41,031 bases of DNA. Source: Candidatus Yanofskybacteria bacterium RIFCSPHIGHO2_12_FULL_45_19b. Lineage in GTDB: Bacteria; Patescibacteriota; Minisyncoccia; 2-02-FULL-40-12; IGHO2-12-FULL-4. Position 1 is the stretch's first letter. Every line of letters starts with the position of its first letter. Of this stretch, positions 9,015 through 16,803 are shown one piece after another. The stretch covers positions 1 through 41,031 of the forward strand of contig MGKD01000023.1 of assembly GCA_001794605.1 (NCBI GenBank). Reading direction: 5' to 3'. The position numbers and the translations under genes were made by a program. A model generated the notes under the pieces. It saw only the letters and a program-made list of their open reading frames with translations. It did not search any database and was not told the DNA's origin.

Positions 9015-9792
9015 CTTGGAAAATATTAGTACCGACCTCAATATCTACTCGCTCAGGGGTGCCGCTAACTGGCGGGGTCTGCCAAAAAACTAGAAAACCA
9101 TTGTCTTGCTTGGGTGAAGAAGTACGCACCCCAGTCTGATTAGCCGCCACCGGTACCCCATTCTCGAACAACACCACTACCAAGTCAACCTGCTCCAATG
9201 CCAAATCGCTATCGTTGCGCATAGTACCGGACAGTTCAGCTGCCCGGCCCGGTTGAGTACTTAGGTGATAATCGTAATTTTTTACCACCAAACGTAAGTT
9301 CTGGCTAAAGTCATTACTAGCCAACTGCCAATCAGCGGAAAGAATTTTCACCTCGGCTCGGGTAGCAATTGTTTTGATTGTCGGCAGAGCGAAATAGACG
9401 TATTTAGTCTGCCCAGGCAGAATGTAAAAATCCCCAGATTGAGCGGAAACAACCACGCCGGTTTGGTCGTAAAGATTTAACTGATAAACTGTACTGCCGG
9501 AACCAAAATTAGGATTGCTATTGGTTACCCGAAACAACACATCATAGCTCACCCCCGCCGCGGTACTGCCAGCATTGATTAGCCAGGTATCTTTAATTTT
9601 CAGCGGGGCTAGACTGGGAGTGCAAAGTTTGGCACAGATTCCACCACAATCTACACCGGCTTCATTTTGATTTTGAATGTTGTCGAAACAAGTGACTATC
9701 GGAGTAGATAGTAGACGCAAACCTAAGAATAACAAAACAATAATTGCTAGAAAGACTAGACCAATGAGTGACTGTTTAACCGGCCGTTGCAT
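8956..9792 (-). CDS. Membrane-anchored extracellular protein with a Cys-rich CxGGxC segment
   Basis: Function unknown. An N-terminal transmembrane helix (about residues 8-28) is followed by the motif TCFDNIQNQNEAGVDCGG and ICAKLC, a cysteine-containing segment I associate with surface proteins of CPR bacteria and some archaea. The remaining 200 residues are rich in beta-prone, Ig-like sequence and should lie outside the membrane. The frame also opens at a GTG at 9822; I prefer the ATG at 9792 directly before the helix. The 3' end overlaps rodA, so it is likely part of the same transcript and possibly an envelope protein. Confidence 0.7.
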   Translation of the reverse strand: MQRPVKQSLIGLVFLAIIVLLFLGLRLLSTPIVTCFDNIQNQNEAGVDCGGICAKLCTPSLAPLKIKDTWLINAGSTAAGVSYDVLFRVTNSNPNFGSGSTVYQLNLYDQTGVVVSAQSGDFYILPGQTKYVYFALPTIKTIATRAEVKILSADWQLASNDFSQNLRLVVKNYDYHLSTQPGRAAELSGTMRNDSDLALEQVDLVVVLFENGVPVAANQTGVRTSSPKQDNGFLVFWQTPPVSGTPERVDIEVGTNIFQDANFIRRYGQPEKFQQFYP

Positions 9793-9828
9793 TGGTCTAA
9801 TTATAAAACAAAGCGTAGCCACATTAAA

Positions 9829-9859
9829 GCATCAACCCCGCTGAGGGCGGGGTTGATGC
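9829..9859 (-). terminator. Terminator after the 23S-5S unit
   Basis: GCATCAACCCCGC (9829-9841) pairs perfectly with 9847-9859 around a 5-nt loop. On the minus strand it lies 20 bases past the 5S gene and is followed by TTTAATG, so it should end the 23S-5S transcript before the downstream membrane protein gene. Confidence 0.75.
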
Positions 9860-9877
9860 GGAAAGTAAAATTAAAGC

Positions 9878-9998
9878 CTGAGTTCTGGCGACTACCTACT
9901 TTTGCGGATGTACCGCTATCATCGGCCTTGGCGCCTTTCACTACTGAGTTCGGAATGGGATCAGGTGGGACAACGCCGGTATTATCACCAGAACTCAG
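9878..9998 (-). rRNA. rrf: 5S ribosomal RNA
   Basis: The minus strand reads as a full 5S rRNA. Conserved blocks CCCACCTGATCCCATTCCGA, ACTCAGTAGTGAAA and the 3' GTAGGTAGTCGCC are present. The ends pair (AGTCTGAGTTCTGG with CCAGAACTCAGGCT) to form helix I. It follows the 23S gene by about 68 bp. Confidence 0.95.
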
Positions 9999-10300
9999 AC
10001 TTTAATTTATTAATGTTATCCAAATATATCACAACGATAGCAAAGTTTTAATTGCCTTGCTGCGCGATTTAATCTTGTAAGGAATAGGATCGATTAGTAA
10101 CTCTCGGCTGAACACCTTACGGTGCTTACACCTGAGTCCTATCAACGTGATAATCTCTCACGGATCTACGATACCTAATCTTGGGGCCCGTTTCGCGCTT
10201 ATATGCTTTCAGCGCTTATCGGCACTAAACATAGCTACCCAGCAGTGCTCTTGGCAGAACAACTGGTACACCAGAGGTTTATTCATCTCGGTCCTCTCGT

Positions 10301-11080
10301 CACATATTCTTATATCACTATAAGTGTAGACTATATCTTTCTCCTCCCGCCTTGGCGGGATAGGAGATCGGCATATTATAACTAGTCTTTGACATTATCG
10401 CCTCACTAGCCATCTCTCCCTTGGATAAATCCTTAGGATCAGTCGTTACGGGGTCAAACCTAAAATTGTTTCAAGTTCTGATTTAGACTTCTTGTTCTTG
10501 GTCGCATAGTTTTCTGATTGAATGGTCAAGATGTAATTAATGATTCTTTCAAGCCTAGCTCTGTTTAATTCTGAAATTTTATTTTCCACCAGCAGTGCCG
10601 TAGCCTTGCTAAGCGCTAGCGCCTGATGTTTTTTGAATTTTACATAAGGCATAATATTTTTCAGAATTTCGTTCACCGGCTTAAACCCATTAATTCGCAA
10701 TTCGGTCATACCGTCATTGCGTCTTGCTATATAACCAATGCCAAGCTTTTTTCTAATCCAAAATAGTGGTGTTTCATGGCGACTATCTTGATAAAAACAG
10801 ATAGTGCTCATAAACCGCCAGCCTAGCCTACTATCACCACGCTTCTTGATTTGCAACATTAAACTACCGTCTCCATCAAGAAAGCCTGCAATATAAGCTA
10901 GATCAATTTTAGATTGACTTCCCACGGTATTGTCTTAATAATTTCTGGTCCTCAAGTAATTGTACCACAGCTATCGGACCGATAGTAATTGTGGTTATCA
11001 ACGGATACAGATTTATTAAGATTCCACCGTTATTAGCCGAATTGTCATCACAGATTACTCCGTGAAGTAGCAATTATTTT
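10301..11080 (-). mobile_element. Group I intron in the sarcin-ricin loop of 23S rRNA, with LAGLIDADG ORF
   Basis: The exons join as CTCTAGT / ACGAGAGGACC, so the intron splits the sarcin-ricin loop after about E. coli U2656. It obeys group I rules: the 5' exon ends in U and the intron ends in G. The 3' half of P7 is visible as AAGATATAGTC. The 780-nt intron carries the endonuclease at 10446-10925 in a peripheral loop; the ORF stop lies in the conserved ACCCCGTAA core segment. Confidence 0.88.
10446..10925 (-). CDS. LAGLIDADG homing endonuclease (intron L2656)
   Basis: A single-motif LAGLIDADG protein, 159 aa, with AYIAGFLDGDGS near residues 10-21. The acidic residue of GDGS is the expected catalytic metal ligand; single-motif enzymes work as homodimers. 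The remainder is basic and fits DNA binding. It starts with GTG at 10923-10925 inside the conserved GTGGGAAGT intron segment, and the last residues LTP are encoded by intron core sequence, so reading frame and ribozyme overlap at both ends. It would cut intronless 23S genes at the same site to spread the intron. Appears intact. Confidence 0.9.
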   Translation of the reverse strand: MGSQSKIDLAYIAGFLDGDGSLMLQIKKRGDSRLGWRFMSTICFYQDSRHETPLFWIRKKLGIGYIARRNDGMTELRINGFKPVNEILKNIMPYVKFKKHQALALSKATALLVENKISELNRARLERIINYILTIQSENYATKNKKSKSELETILGLTP

Positions 11081-11142
11081 ACTAGAGACAACCCCCCTCA
11101 AGTATCAACGCCCGCACCAGATAAGGACCAACCTGTCTTGCG

Positions 11143-11882
11143 CAAAATATATTTCTTGGAAATTATTTCGGACTATACCTTATTCCATTTTTAGATGGAA
11201 TCCAACGTCTTATCCCGCTTAGCGGGATCCGTCAGTTTAAAACTGACAAGTCTCTACGGGGTTAGTGTACGAAACTTTCTTTTCTTTGAGTAATTAAGTT
11301 CTCGAAATGAATCAACCAACTTAAGCATCGCCGCAAAATCTTCTTCTTTTTCGATTTTGTTTTTTTGCTCAAGAATTTGTTTCATGAGAGCAATCTGTTT
11401 TCTTTTCAAAATAACAAATGGCTCAACCATTGATATAAATTCCAGGATGCTATCAATTTTATTAATAGTATATTCTAGAATTCCATCTTTTCGAGTTCTG
11501 ATGTAGCCCAAATTAATAAGTGAACAAATTTCTTCAAATTTAGAACGATCTTTAGCTGACTGAAATAGAATAATAGATGGTGCAACCTGAAACCCGTAGC
11601 GATAACCATCATTTGGCTTCGCACGTACATACACGCTACCATCTCCATCTAAAAATCCAGCTAAATAGGCTCTTTTAATTGCAGAAAGTTTATTCTTCAT
11701 ACACAACTTCCCTCGGTATTATCCTAACATATGACAGGTTAAGTTCAATGTTAGATATCCACCGATATGAGTTGGTTTTTCAATCTCGATTACTCGGGAA
11801 AGCCGCCGCTATTGTGTTATTTATCGGGTTCAGACGGTTCTATCCATGATTCATGATACCTACTTCATGATTCACATTCAGA
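11143..11882 (-). mobile_element. Group I intron at 23S position about 2593, with LAGLIDADG ORF
   Basis: Conserved exons CAGACCGT / CGCAAGACAG flank it, placing it after about U2593 in the peptidyl-transferase domain, a recurrent intron site in organelle and bacterial LSU genes. The 5' exon ends in U and the intron ends in G. P7 shows as AAGGTATAGTCC, and the pair ATACCGAGGGAAG and CCCCGTAGAGAC borders the ORF as in the other introns here. Length 740 nt. Confidence 0.88.
11254..11700 (-). CDS. LAGLIDADG homing endonuclease (intron L2593)
   Basis: 148-aa single-motif endonuclease with AYLAGFLDGDGSVYVR near the N-terminus. It is related in plan to the enzyme of the neighbouring intron (10446-10925): motif, then a beta-rich basic body, then a helical C-terminus ending in LTP encoded by the intron core. 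The ATG at 11700 is chosen; a TTG two codons upstream also opens the frame. Expected to form a homodimer and to cleave the intron-free L2593 site. No internal stops, so probably still functional or recently so. Confidence 0.9.
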   Translation of the reverse strand: MKNKLSAIKRAYLAGFLDGDGSVYVRAKPNDGYRYGFQVAPSIILFQSAKDRSKFEEICSLINLGYIRTRKDGILEYTINKIDSILEFISMVEPFVILKRKQIALMKQILEQKNKIEKEEDFAAMLKLVDSFRELNYSKKRKFRTLTP

Positions 11883-12641
11883 ACGGTCTGAACCCAGCTC
11901 GCGTACCCTTTTAATTGGCGAACAGCCAAACCCTTGGGGCCTTCTTCAGTCCCAGGATAGGGCGAGCCGACATCGAGGTGCCGAACTGTGCCGTCGCTAT
12001 GGACGCTCGGGCACAACCAGCCTGTTATCCCCGGGGTAGCTTTTATTCGTTGAGCTTCCGCGTTCCTACGAACCACGGTCGGATCACTAAGTCCTGCTTT
12101 CGCATCTGCGCGACATGTCCGTCTTGCAGTTAAGCCAGCTTGTGCCTTTGCGCTATCGCTCTGATGTCCATCCAGAGCTAGCTGACCTTAATGAACGCCT
12201 CCGTTACTTTTTGGGAGGCTGCAGCCCCAGCAAAACTGCCCACCAGCCACTGTCCCAACCCAGCCCTCTAGGTGTGCGACGTTTTGCGGGAAAAAATTTC
12301 GAATAAAACAAACTATCCACCGAACGAAACTTTATCTTCCCGCGTTTAGTCATGCAACTAAAGGGCGGGGCCGGTTAGAATTACAAATTTTACAGATGAG
12401 TGTTTCATTGGCGTCTCCACCACAACCGAAATCATGGCTTCAAAGACTACTCACTACGCTACGCAGTAAAACTCGTAACCCAATAACAAGCTACAGTGAA
12501 GCTCCCGGGGTCTTTCCGTCTTGGTGCGGGTAGTCGGCATCTTTACCGACATTGCATTTTCACCAGGCTATTGGCTGAGACAGTCCCCCAGTCGTTACGC
12601 TATTCATGCGCGTGGGAACTTACCCCACAAGGTATTTCGCT

Positions 12642-13327
12642 TGACATGTTACAACAACGTGTTGTGGTATTCTTACCCTCTATGTCGCCATAGAGACCGG
12701 ACTATATCTTCTCGCTTCGGTTTATCATTCCGAATGAGTTCGACGTATAGTCTCTGAGGATTCTAAGACTTTATACTTTCTTCGATTCATCGTCTGAAGC
12801 AAAGATCGTACCTCATTCAATCCCTTCTCTGAACGATGTTTTCCCAAAATCATCATTTTGATAATTCTTCGAAAAACCAGAAAATCTTTTTGCTTATAGG
12901 TTTTCAGTTTATTTTTCTCAAAGAACGGAATAATTTTCAGATTAAGATCATCGATAGCTCTGACGCAATATTTTAACATTTGTTCATGATGATTATCTCG
13001 ACGAGTATTGAGATTTATGTAGCCACATTTGAAGAATTTCTCAATTCTTTTTAATGCGCCACGACTCCTTTCGCCTTGACTCACCACGAACTCTGGAAAT
13101 ACCTGCCAGCTTTCTCTTGTGGTTACTGTGCGATTACGAATTATACTTACAGTAAAGCACCCTTCACCATCGACAAAACCACTGATCCAACCTTCTAGTC
13201 TTAGTCTTTCCTGCTGATTGTCTGCACGAGAAGTATTTTCACTCATGGTATCATTATACCATGAGTAACCCTCGATTCTCAGAGTTTCCAGCATATAGTC
13301 GAATTTTATAAAAGCAGTTAATTACCT
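12642..13327 (-). mobile_element. Group I intron at 23S position about 1931, with LAGLIDADG ORF
   Basis: It separates the 3' strand of helix 69 from the universal AGCGAAAT. The core is clear: GCTGGAAACTCTGAG on the 5' side, AATCCTCAGAGACTATACG, then AGATATAGTCC. Exact ends are uncertain by about 3 nt because AG can come from either exon, and a terminal G does not fall exactly at the expected junction. It is separated from the next intron by an exon of only about 14 nt. Confidence 0.82.
12725..13246 (-). CDS. LAGLIDADG homing endonuclease (intron L1931)
   Basis: 173-aa protein with the motif GWISGFVDGEGCFTVS near residues 18-33, typical of LAGLIDADG type 1 enzymes such as those in 23S introns of chloroplasts and bacteria. 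The acidic residue of DGEG is the expected metal ligand. The ATG at 13246 is preferred over a longer frame because it follows a palindrome, CTCATGGTAT with its complement, containing TATAAT that could serve as an internal promoter. C-terminal region is Lys/Arg-rich. Probably intact; would mobilise its host intron. Confidence 0.88.
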   Translation of the reverse strand: MSENTSRADNQQERLRLEGWISGFVDGEGCFTVSIIRNRTVTTRESWQVFPEFVVSQGERSRGALKRIEKFFKCGYINLNTRRDNHHEQMLKYCVRAIDDLNLKIIPFFEKNKLKTYKQKDFLVFRRIIKMMILGKHRSEKGLNEVRSLLQTMNRRKYKVLESSETIRRTHSE

Positions 13328-13341
13328 ACTTTTAGACAGTT

Positions 13342-13639
13342 CATCCTTTTTATTAGTCTCGATGGATTCGATTAACTCACCATCGGACAGCCTCATGGTC
13401 GCCCATGAGATCGGACCATATCTTTCCGCCAACATCTTACGAAGTTTTGGCGGATCTGACGTATGGCCTCTGAGGACTCTCTGGTTTCCCAGGTTGCCTG
13501 CTGATTGTCCGTTGGTCGTCCGAAGCTCATCAGAGCGAAGGGGACCGCACCGAGCACATTTTCACCACTTCTGGTAGTGTCGGATTCAATCGGAGTTTCC
13601 AGCAAATAGTCAGATTTTATAACTACAACTGTCATGTTT
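13342..13639 (-). mobile_element. Compact ORF-less group I intron at 23S position about 1917
   Basis: The exons are GTAACTAT / AACTGTC, so the intron enters the loop of helix 69 after U1917; the Coxiella 23S intron at L1917 uses the same site. The 5' exon ends in U and the intron in G. The 298-nt core has GCTGGAAACTCC, AGTCCTCAGAGGCCATACG and AAGATATGGTCC, all close to the adjacent L1931 intron, so the two are related. No endonuclease is present; a reading frame on this stretch has no homology. Confidence 0.83.
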
Positions 13640-13814
13640 ATAGTTACTGCCGTCGTTCACTGGCGCTTCAGGCCTCCGCAGTTCATCCGAAGACAAACCA
13701 CTTCAACCATTAACGTTCCAGCACTGGACAAGCGTCACCCTGTATACATCAGCTTTCGCTTTAGCACAGAGTTGTGTTTTTGATAAACAGTCGCCAGGGG
13801 TCGTTAGCTGCGGC

Positions 13815-13929
13815 CGTCCCAATGCCGACGTTGCCTTCGTGTTGAACTCCGCGCGTTGAGCATGTCCCATTCGGGACTTTGCCAAAGGCGCGGCATGTCA
13901 AAGACAAATGCAATGTCGGCACAGGGACG
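13815..13929. repeat. Palindrome-ended repeat, copy A (23S helix 63)
   Basis: 115 bp starting CGTCCCAATGCCGAC and ending GTCGGCACAGGGACG. It occupies the variable tip of 23S helix 63, between the TTTTTGATAAACAGTCG and CCCGAAGTTACGG conserved blocks. It differs from copies D and E at about ten positions and has the same internal hairpins (GTCCC/GGGAC, CGCGC/GCGCG). Confidence 0.85.
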
Positions 13930-14476
13930 GCAGGCCTTATCCCGAAGTTACGGCCACTTTTTTGCCGAGTTCCTTAGCCAATAATCACCTGTTCGCCTTA
14001 GTACTATCATACTAGTCTACCTGTGTCGGTTTTAGTACGTTTTCGCTTAGACGCTGTAGAAGCTTTTCTAGGAAGACTCTTCAGTTGAATACCCCCATCC
14101 GAAGACAGAAGTTTAGTCGCCAATGAGTAGTGCCATTGAAGGCAGCGACCGGATTTGCCTGATCGCTATTCTAGCTGGTAGCTACATAAATCCAATAATA
14201 TGCTCAACTTTATTTTCTCCGTCACTCCATGATAAATCTAAACGAAGGGCCGGAATATTAACCGGCTGTCCATCGGCTTCCCCAGCTCGTAAGCTGGGTT
14301 ATCCTTAGGCGCGCCTAACCCTCCACTGATTGCCATCGCGGAGGAAACCTTAGACTTTCGGCGGCAGCGGTTTTCACGCTGCTTGCGGTTACTCATGCCT
14401 GCATTCTCCCTTCCTAACGCTCCATCCCAAGCCTCACGGCGGAACTTCGCTGCGTTAGAAATGCTCCCCTACCACG

Positions 14477-14600
14477 CGCCCCAGTGCCGAAATTGTCTTC
14501 TTGCCGGCCTTTGACCTGACTCCTCCCGCTGCCGAAATTGTAAAATCGGCAAGGGGGACGGGCTCAACGCTCGGCAAAACACAACTTCGGTACTGGGACG
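14477..14600. repeat. Palindrome-ended repeat, copy B (23S)
   Basis: 124 bp from CGCCCCAGTGCCGAAATTG to CTTCGGTACTGGGACG. It replaces a short variable hairpin of 23S between GCTCCCCTACCACG and GGTTAACTTAGCCCCG. The sequence is nearly the same as copy F (about ten changes), including an internal second GCCGAAATTG, which suggests the longer form arose by nesting. Confidence 0.85.
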
Positions 14601-15134
14601 CATTCACGATTTCGGTGGTTAACTTAGCCCCGGTAAATTTTCGGCGCATTCGGCCTTCCTCATCCGAAGACGAGGATTGAACAGTGAGCTGTTACGCACT
14701 CTTTAAAGGATGGCTGCTTCTAAGCCAACCTCCTGTCTGTCTAAGGCAGAATACTTCCTTTAACACTTAGCTAACACTTAGGGACCTTAATCTGTGATCT
14801 GGGCTCTTTCCCTCACGACGATGAAGCTTTGCCCCCACCGTCTCACTACCATCCTTATCATCGAGGTATTCGGAGTTTATTTGGTAGGTCTACCGTAAAA
14901 CGGCAAGACGAACCAATTAGTGCTCTACCCCCTCGACTAACAGATGGCGCTGCCCCTAAAGGCATTTCGGGGAGAACCAGCTATTACCAAGCTCGATAAG
15001 CTTTTCACTTCGAACCACAGTTCATCCGATGATATTGCGCTATCAAACAGTTCGGACCTCCAGTCGCCTTTCGGCGACCTTCATCCTGACCATGGTTAGC
15101 TCGCTTGGCTTCGGGTCTTATACCAGATACTCAC

Positions 15135-15271
15135 CGTCCCAGTGCCGAACGCCCCGCTCCCGAAATTGCCCTTATCTTTTGATAGCAAGTCCCCACTAGT
15201 CTTTGGGACCTTGGGACTTAATGTCAAAAGACCGGTTCAATCTCGGCATTGGGACGCTCGGTACTGGGACG
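15135..15271. repeat. Palindrome-ended repeat, copy C (23S, nested)
   Basis: 137 bp. The outer ends CGTCCCAGTGCCGA and TCGGTACTGGGACG enclose a second pair, CGCCCCGCTCCCGAAATTG and CAATCTCGGCATTGGGACG, so one copy seems to sit inside another. It lies in a variable 23S helix between GGGTCTTATACC and ACTCGGTTTCCCTACG. Confidence 0.8.
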
Positions 15272-15377
15272 ATATGCGCGCTATTAACACTCGGTTTCCC
15301 TACGCCTGCGTCCTGACGGACTTAGGCTTGCAACTGGTATAAACTCGCAGGCTCATTCTTCAATAGGCACACCGTCA

Positions 15378-15492
15378 CGTCCCAACTCCGACATTGCCTT
15401 CGTGTTGAACTCCGCGCGTTGAGCATGTCCCGTTTGGGACTTTGCCAAAGGCGCGGTATGTCAAAGACAAGTGCAATGTCGGTATTGGGACG
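15378..15492. repeat. Palindrome-ended repeat, copy D (23S helix 25)
   Basis: 115 bp, identical base for base to copy E at 15765-15879. By comparison with E. coli it exactly replaces the loop of helix 25 between GTCAC and GCTCC. Its ends form a 19-bp imperfect stem. Confidence 0.87.
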
Positions 15493-15764
15493 CTCCGGCT
15501 CTTTGTAGGCATATGGTTTCAGTTACTATTTCACTCCCCTAACCGGGGTGCTTTTCACCTTTCCCTCGCGGTACTAGTTCACTATCGATCACTAAAAGTA
15601 TTTAGCCTTGGACCGTAGTAGGCCCGGATTCGCCACGGATAATCTCCTCCATGGGTACTTAGGTAACAATACAAGAGTTCACTGACTTTCGCCTACGGGA
15701 CTATTACCCGCTGTGGTCTGCCTTTCCAGGCGTGTTCGGCTAGCTAGTGAATTTGTAACTCTTC

Positions 15765-15879
15765 CGTCCCAACTCCGACATTGCCTTCGTGTTGAACTCC
15801 GCGCGTTGAGCATGTCCCGTTTGGGACTTTGCCAAAGGCGCGGTATGTCAAAGACAAGTGCAATGTCGGTATTGGGACG
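15765..15879. repeat. Palindrome-ended repeat, copy E (23S)
   Basis: 115 bp, identical to copy D only 270 bp away, implying recent duplication or gene conversion. It lies in a variable helix of 23S domain I downstream of the conserved CTTTCCAGGCG. Confidence 0.87.
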
Positions 15880-15896
15880 ATGTACTATCCCTGCAA

Positions 15897-15998
15897 CCCC
15901 CCTCGACTCGGCGCTAAGCGCCTCGCTCGGGGCAAGCCAACTTTTTTAGATATTGGCTCGCCCTGAGTGAGACACGCAGTGTCGAATCGAAGGGTTTA
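15897..15998. repeat. Other palindromic insertions in 23S domain I
   Basis: A run of about 100 bp has no E. coli counterpart: GGCGCT/AGCGCC, GCCAA/TTGGC and CCCTGAG with CGAAGGG. The last resembles the widespread CCCTTCG...CTCAGGG palindrome also seen in the transketolase gene at 23160. It is of a different family from copies A-F. Confidence 0.55.
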
Positions 15999-16003
15999 GG
16001 CTA

Positions 16004-16035
<32 letters not shown>

Positions 16036-16091
16036 TATGCTATTTATTTTCCTCTGGGTACTGAGATGTTTCACTTCCCCAGGTACGCCAC

Positions 16092-16215
16092 CGTCCCAGT
16101 GCCGAAATTGTCTTCTTGCCGGCCTTTGGCCTGGCTCCTCCCACTGCCGAAATTGTAAAATCGGCAAAGGGGACAGGCTCAACGCTCGGCAAAACACAAA
16201 CTCGGCACTGGAACG
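16092..16215. repeat. Palindrome-ended repeat, copy F (23S)
   Basis: 124 bp from CGTCCCAGTGCCGAAATTG to CTCGGCACTGGAACG, close to copy B. It takes the place of a variable hairpin of 23S domain I just before the conserved GGGTTTCCCCATTCGG. Confidence 0.85.
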
Positions 16216-16567
16216 GTCAATTTGGTTTTCACCAAATTGGGTTTCCCCATTCGGACACCTCCGGATCAAAGCCCGCTAGACGGCTCCCCGAAGTTTATCG
16301 CAGTCACGCCACGTCCTTCATCGCCTTTTAGTGTCAAGGCATCCTCCATACGCCCTTCATTCCTTACAAGATTAAATGGCTCAGCCGCATGCTAAGCATC
16401 TAATCACTAACAAGATCTTACTTAATGCAATTTTTTACCCGCTATCCTTGTTGATACTTGGATAACATTTAACCAGTTTTCAAATTGCAGTCGGCTTAGC
16501 TACCAGTGGCTGGCTCCGGAAGAACCAATCACCGCTAGCCAAATTTCTGAAAAAAGCACTGAAAAAA

Positions 16568-16582
16568 CCGCTTCCTCAGCGG
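16568..16582 (-). terminator. Terminator-like hairpin in the 23S leader
   Basis: On the minus strand CCGCT-GAGGA-AGCGG is followed directly by six T residues. It stands about 80 nt after the transcription start and about 190 nt before the 23S gene, so it would stop rRNA transcription unless antitermination acts. A nusB gene is present at 38532. It may also be an RNA processing stem. Confidence 0.5.
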
Positions 16583-16671
16583 CTCCAAAATTACAGAGAA
16601 AACAAGGAGGGTTTAGCCGCTTTGGATGTTATTGGATTGATGGGTTGTTTGCATAGATAACTGTGTTTATG

Positions 16672-16699
16672 ATTCTAGCAGATTGCCTAGGGCTGTCAA
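16672..16699 (-). promoter_or_regulatory. Promoter of the 23S-5S rRNA unit
   Basis: On the minus strand a perfect -35 TTGACA (16694-16699) and a -10 TAGAAT (16672-16677) are separated by 16 bp. Transcription should begin near 16665 and give a leader of about 290 nt. The spacer end TCTGC is shared with the 16S promoter at 33905-33932. Confidence 0.82.
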
Positions 16700-16732
16700 C
16701 GGTTTGGCCAGGTGCCCTGTGGGTAGACTGGG

Positions 16733-16778
16733 GATAACAAAACTGGGTCCCGCCGCGGCGGGACCCAGTTTTGTTATC
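16733..16778. terminator. Bidirectional terminator between the MscS-like gene and the 23S promoter
   Basis: A perfect 46-bp palindrome: GATAACAAAACTGGGTCCCG and three more bases pair with the complementary half with no loop. Each half has a GC-rich centre and an AT-rich base, so it can form a 20-bp hairpin. It lies 26 bp after the stop of the minus-strand gene that ends at 16804. Confidence 0.75.
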
Positions 16779-16803
16779 TGACTTACTTTGCAAAGCAAAT
16801 CCA

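Larger units (their letters stand above)
16378..16803 (-). other. 23S rRNA leader and promoter region (no gene)
   Basis: Contains the 23S promoter, the terminator-like hairpin at 16568-16582, a T-rich tract and the 16733-16778 palindrome. No reading frame of interest is seen; a frame across 16629-16871 has no homology and crosses the palindrome. Confidence 0.6.

Noticed and set aside
13393-13635. 80-aa frame in the L1917 intron
   Set aside because: No LAGLIDADG, GIY-YIG or HNH motif; it runs through the ribozyme core, so it is not a homing endonuclease.
13815-15879. Insertion sequences in the 23S gene
   Set aside because: No transposase frame is present and the units are too short; a non-autonomous element remains possible, but it is reported as a repeat.
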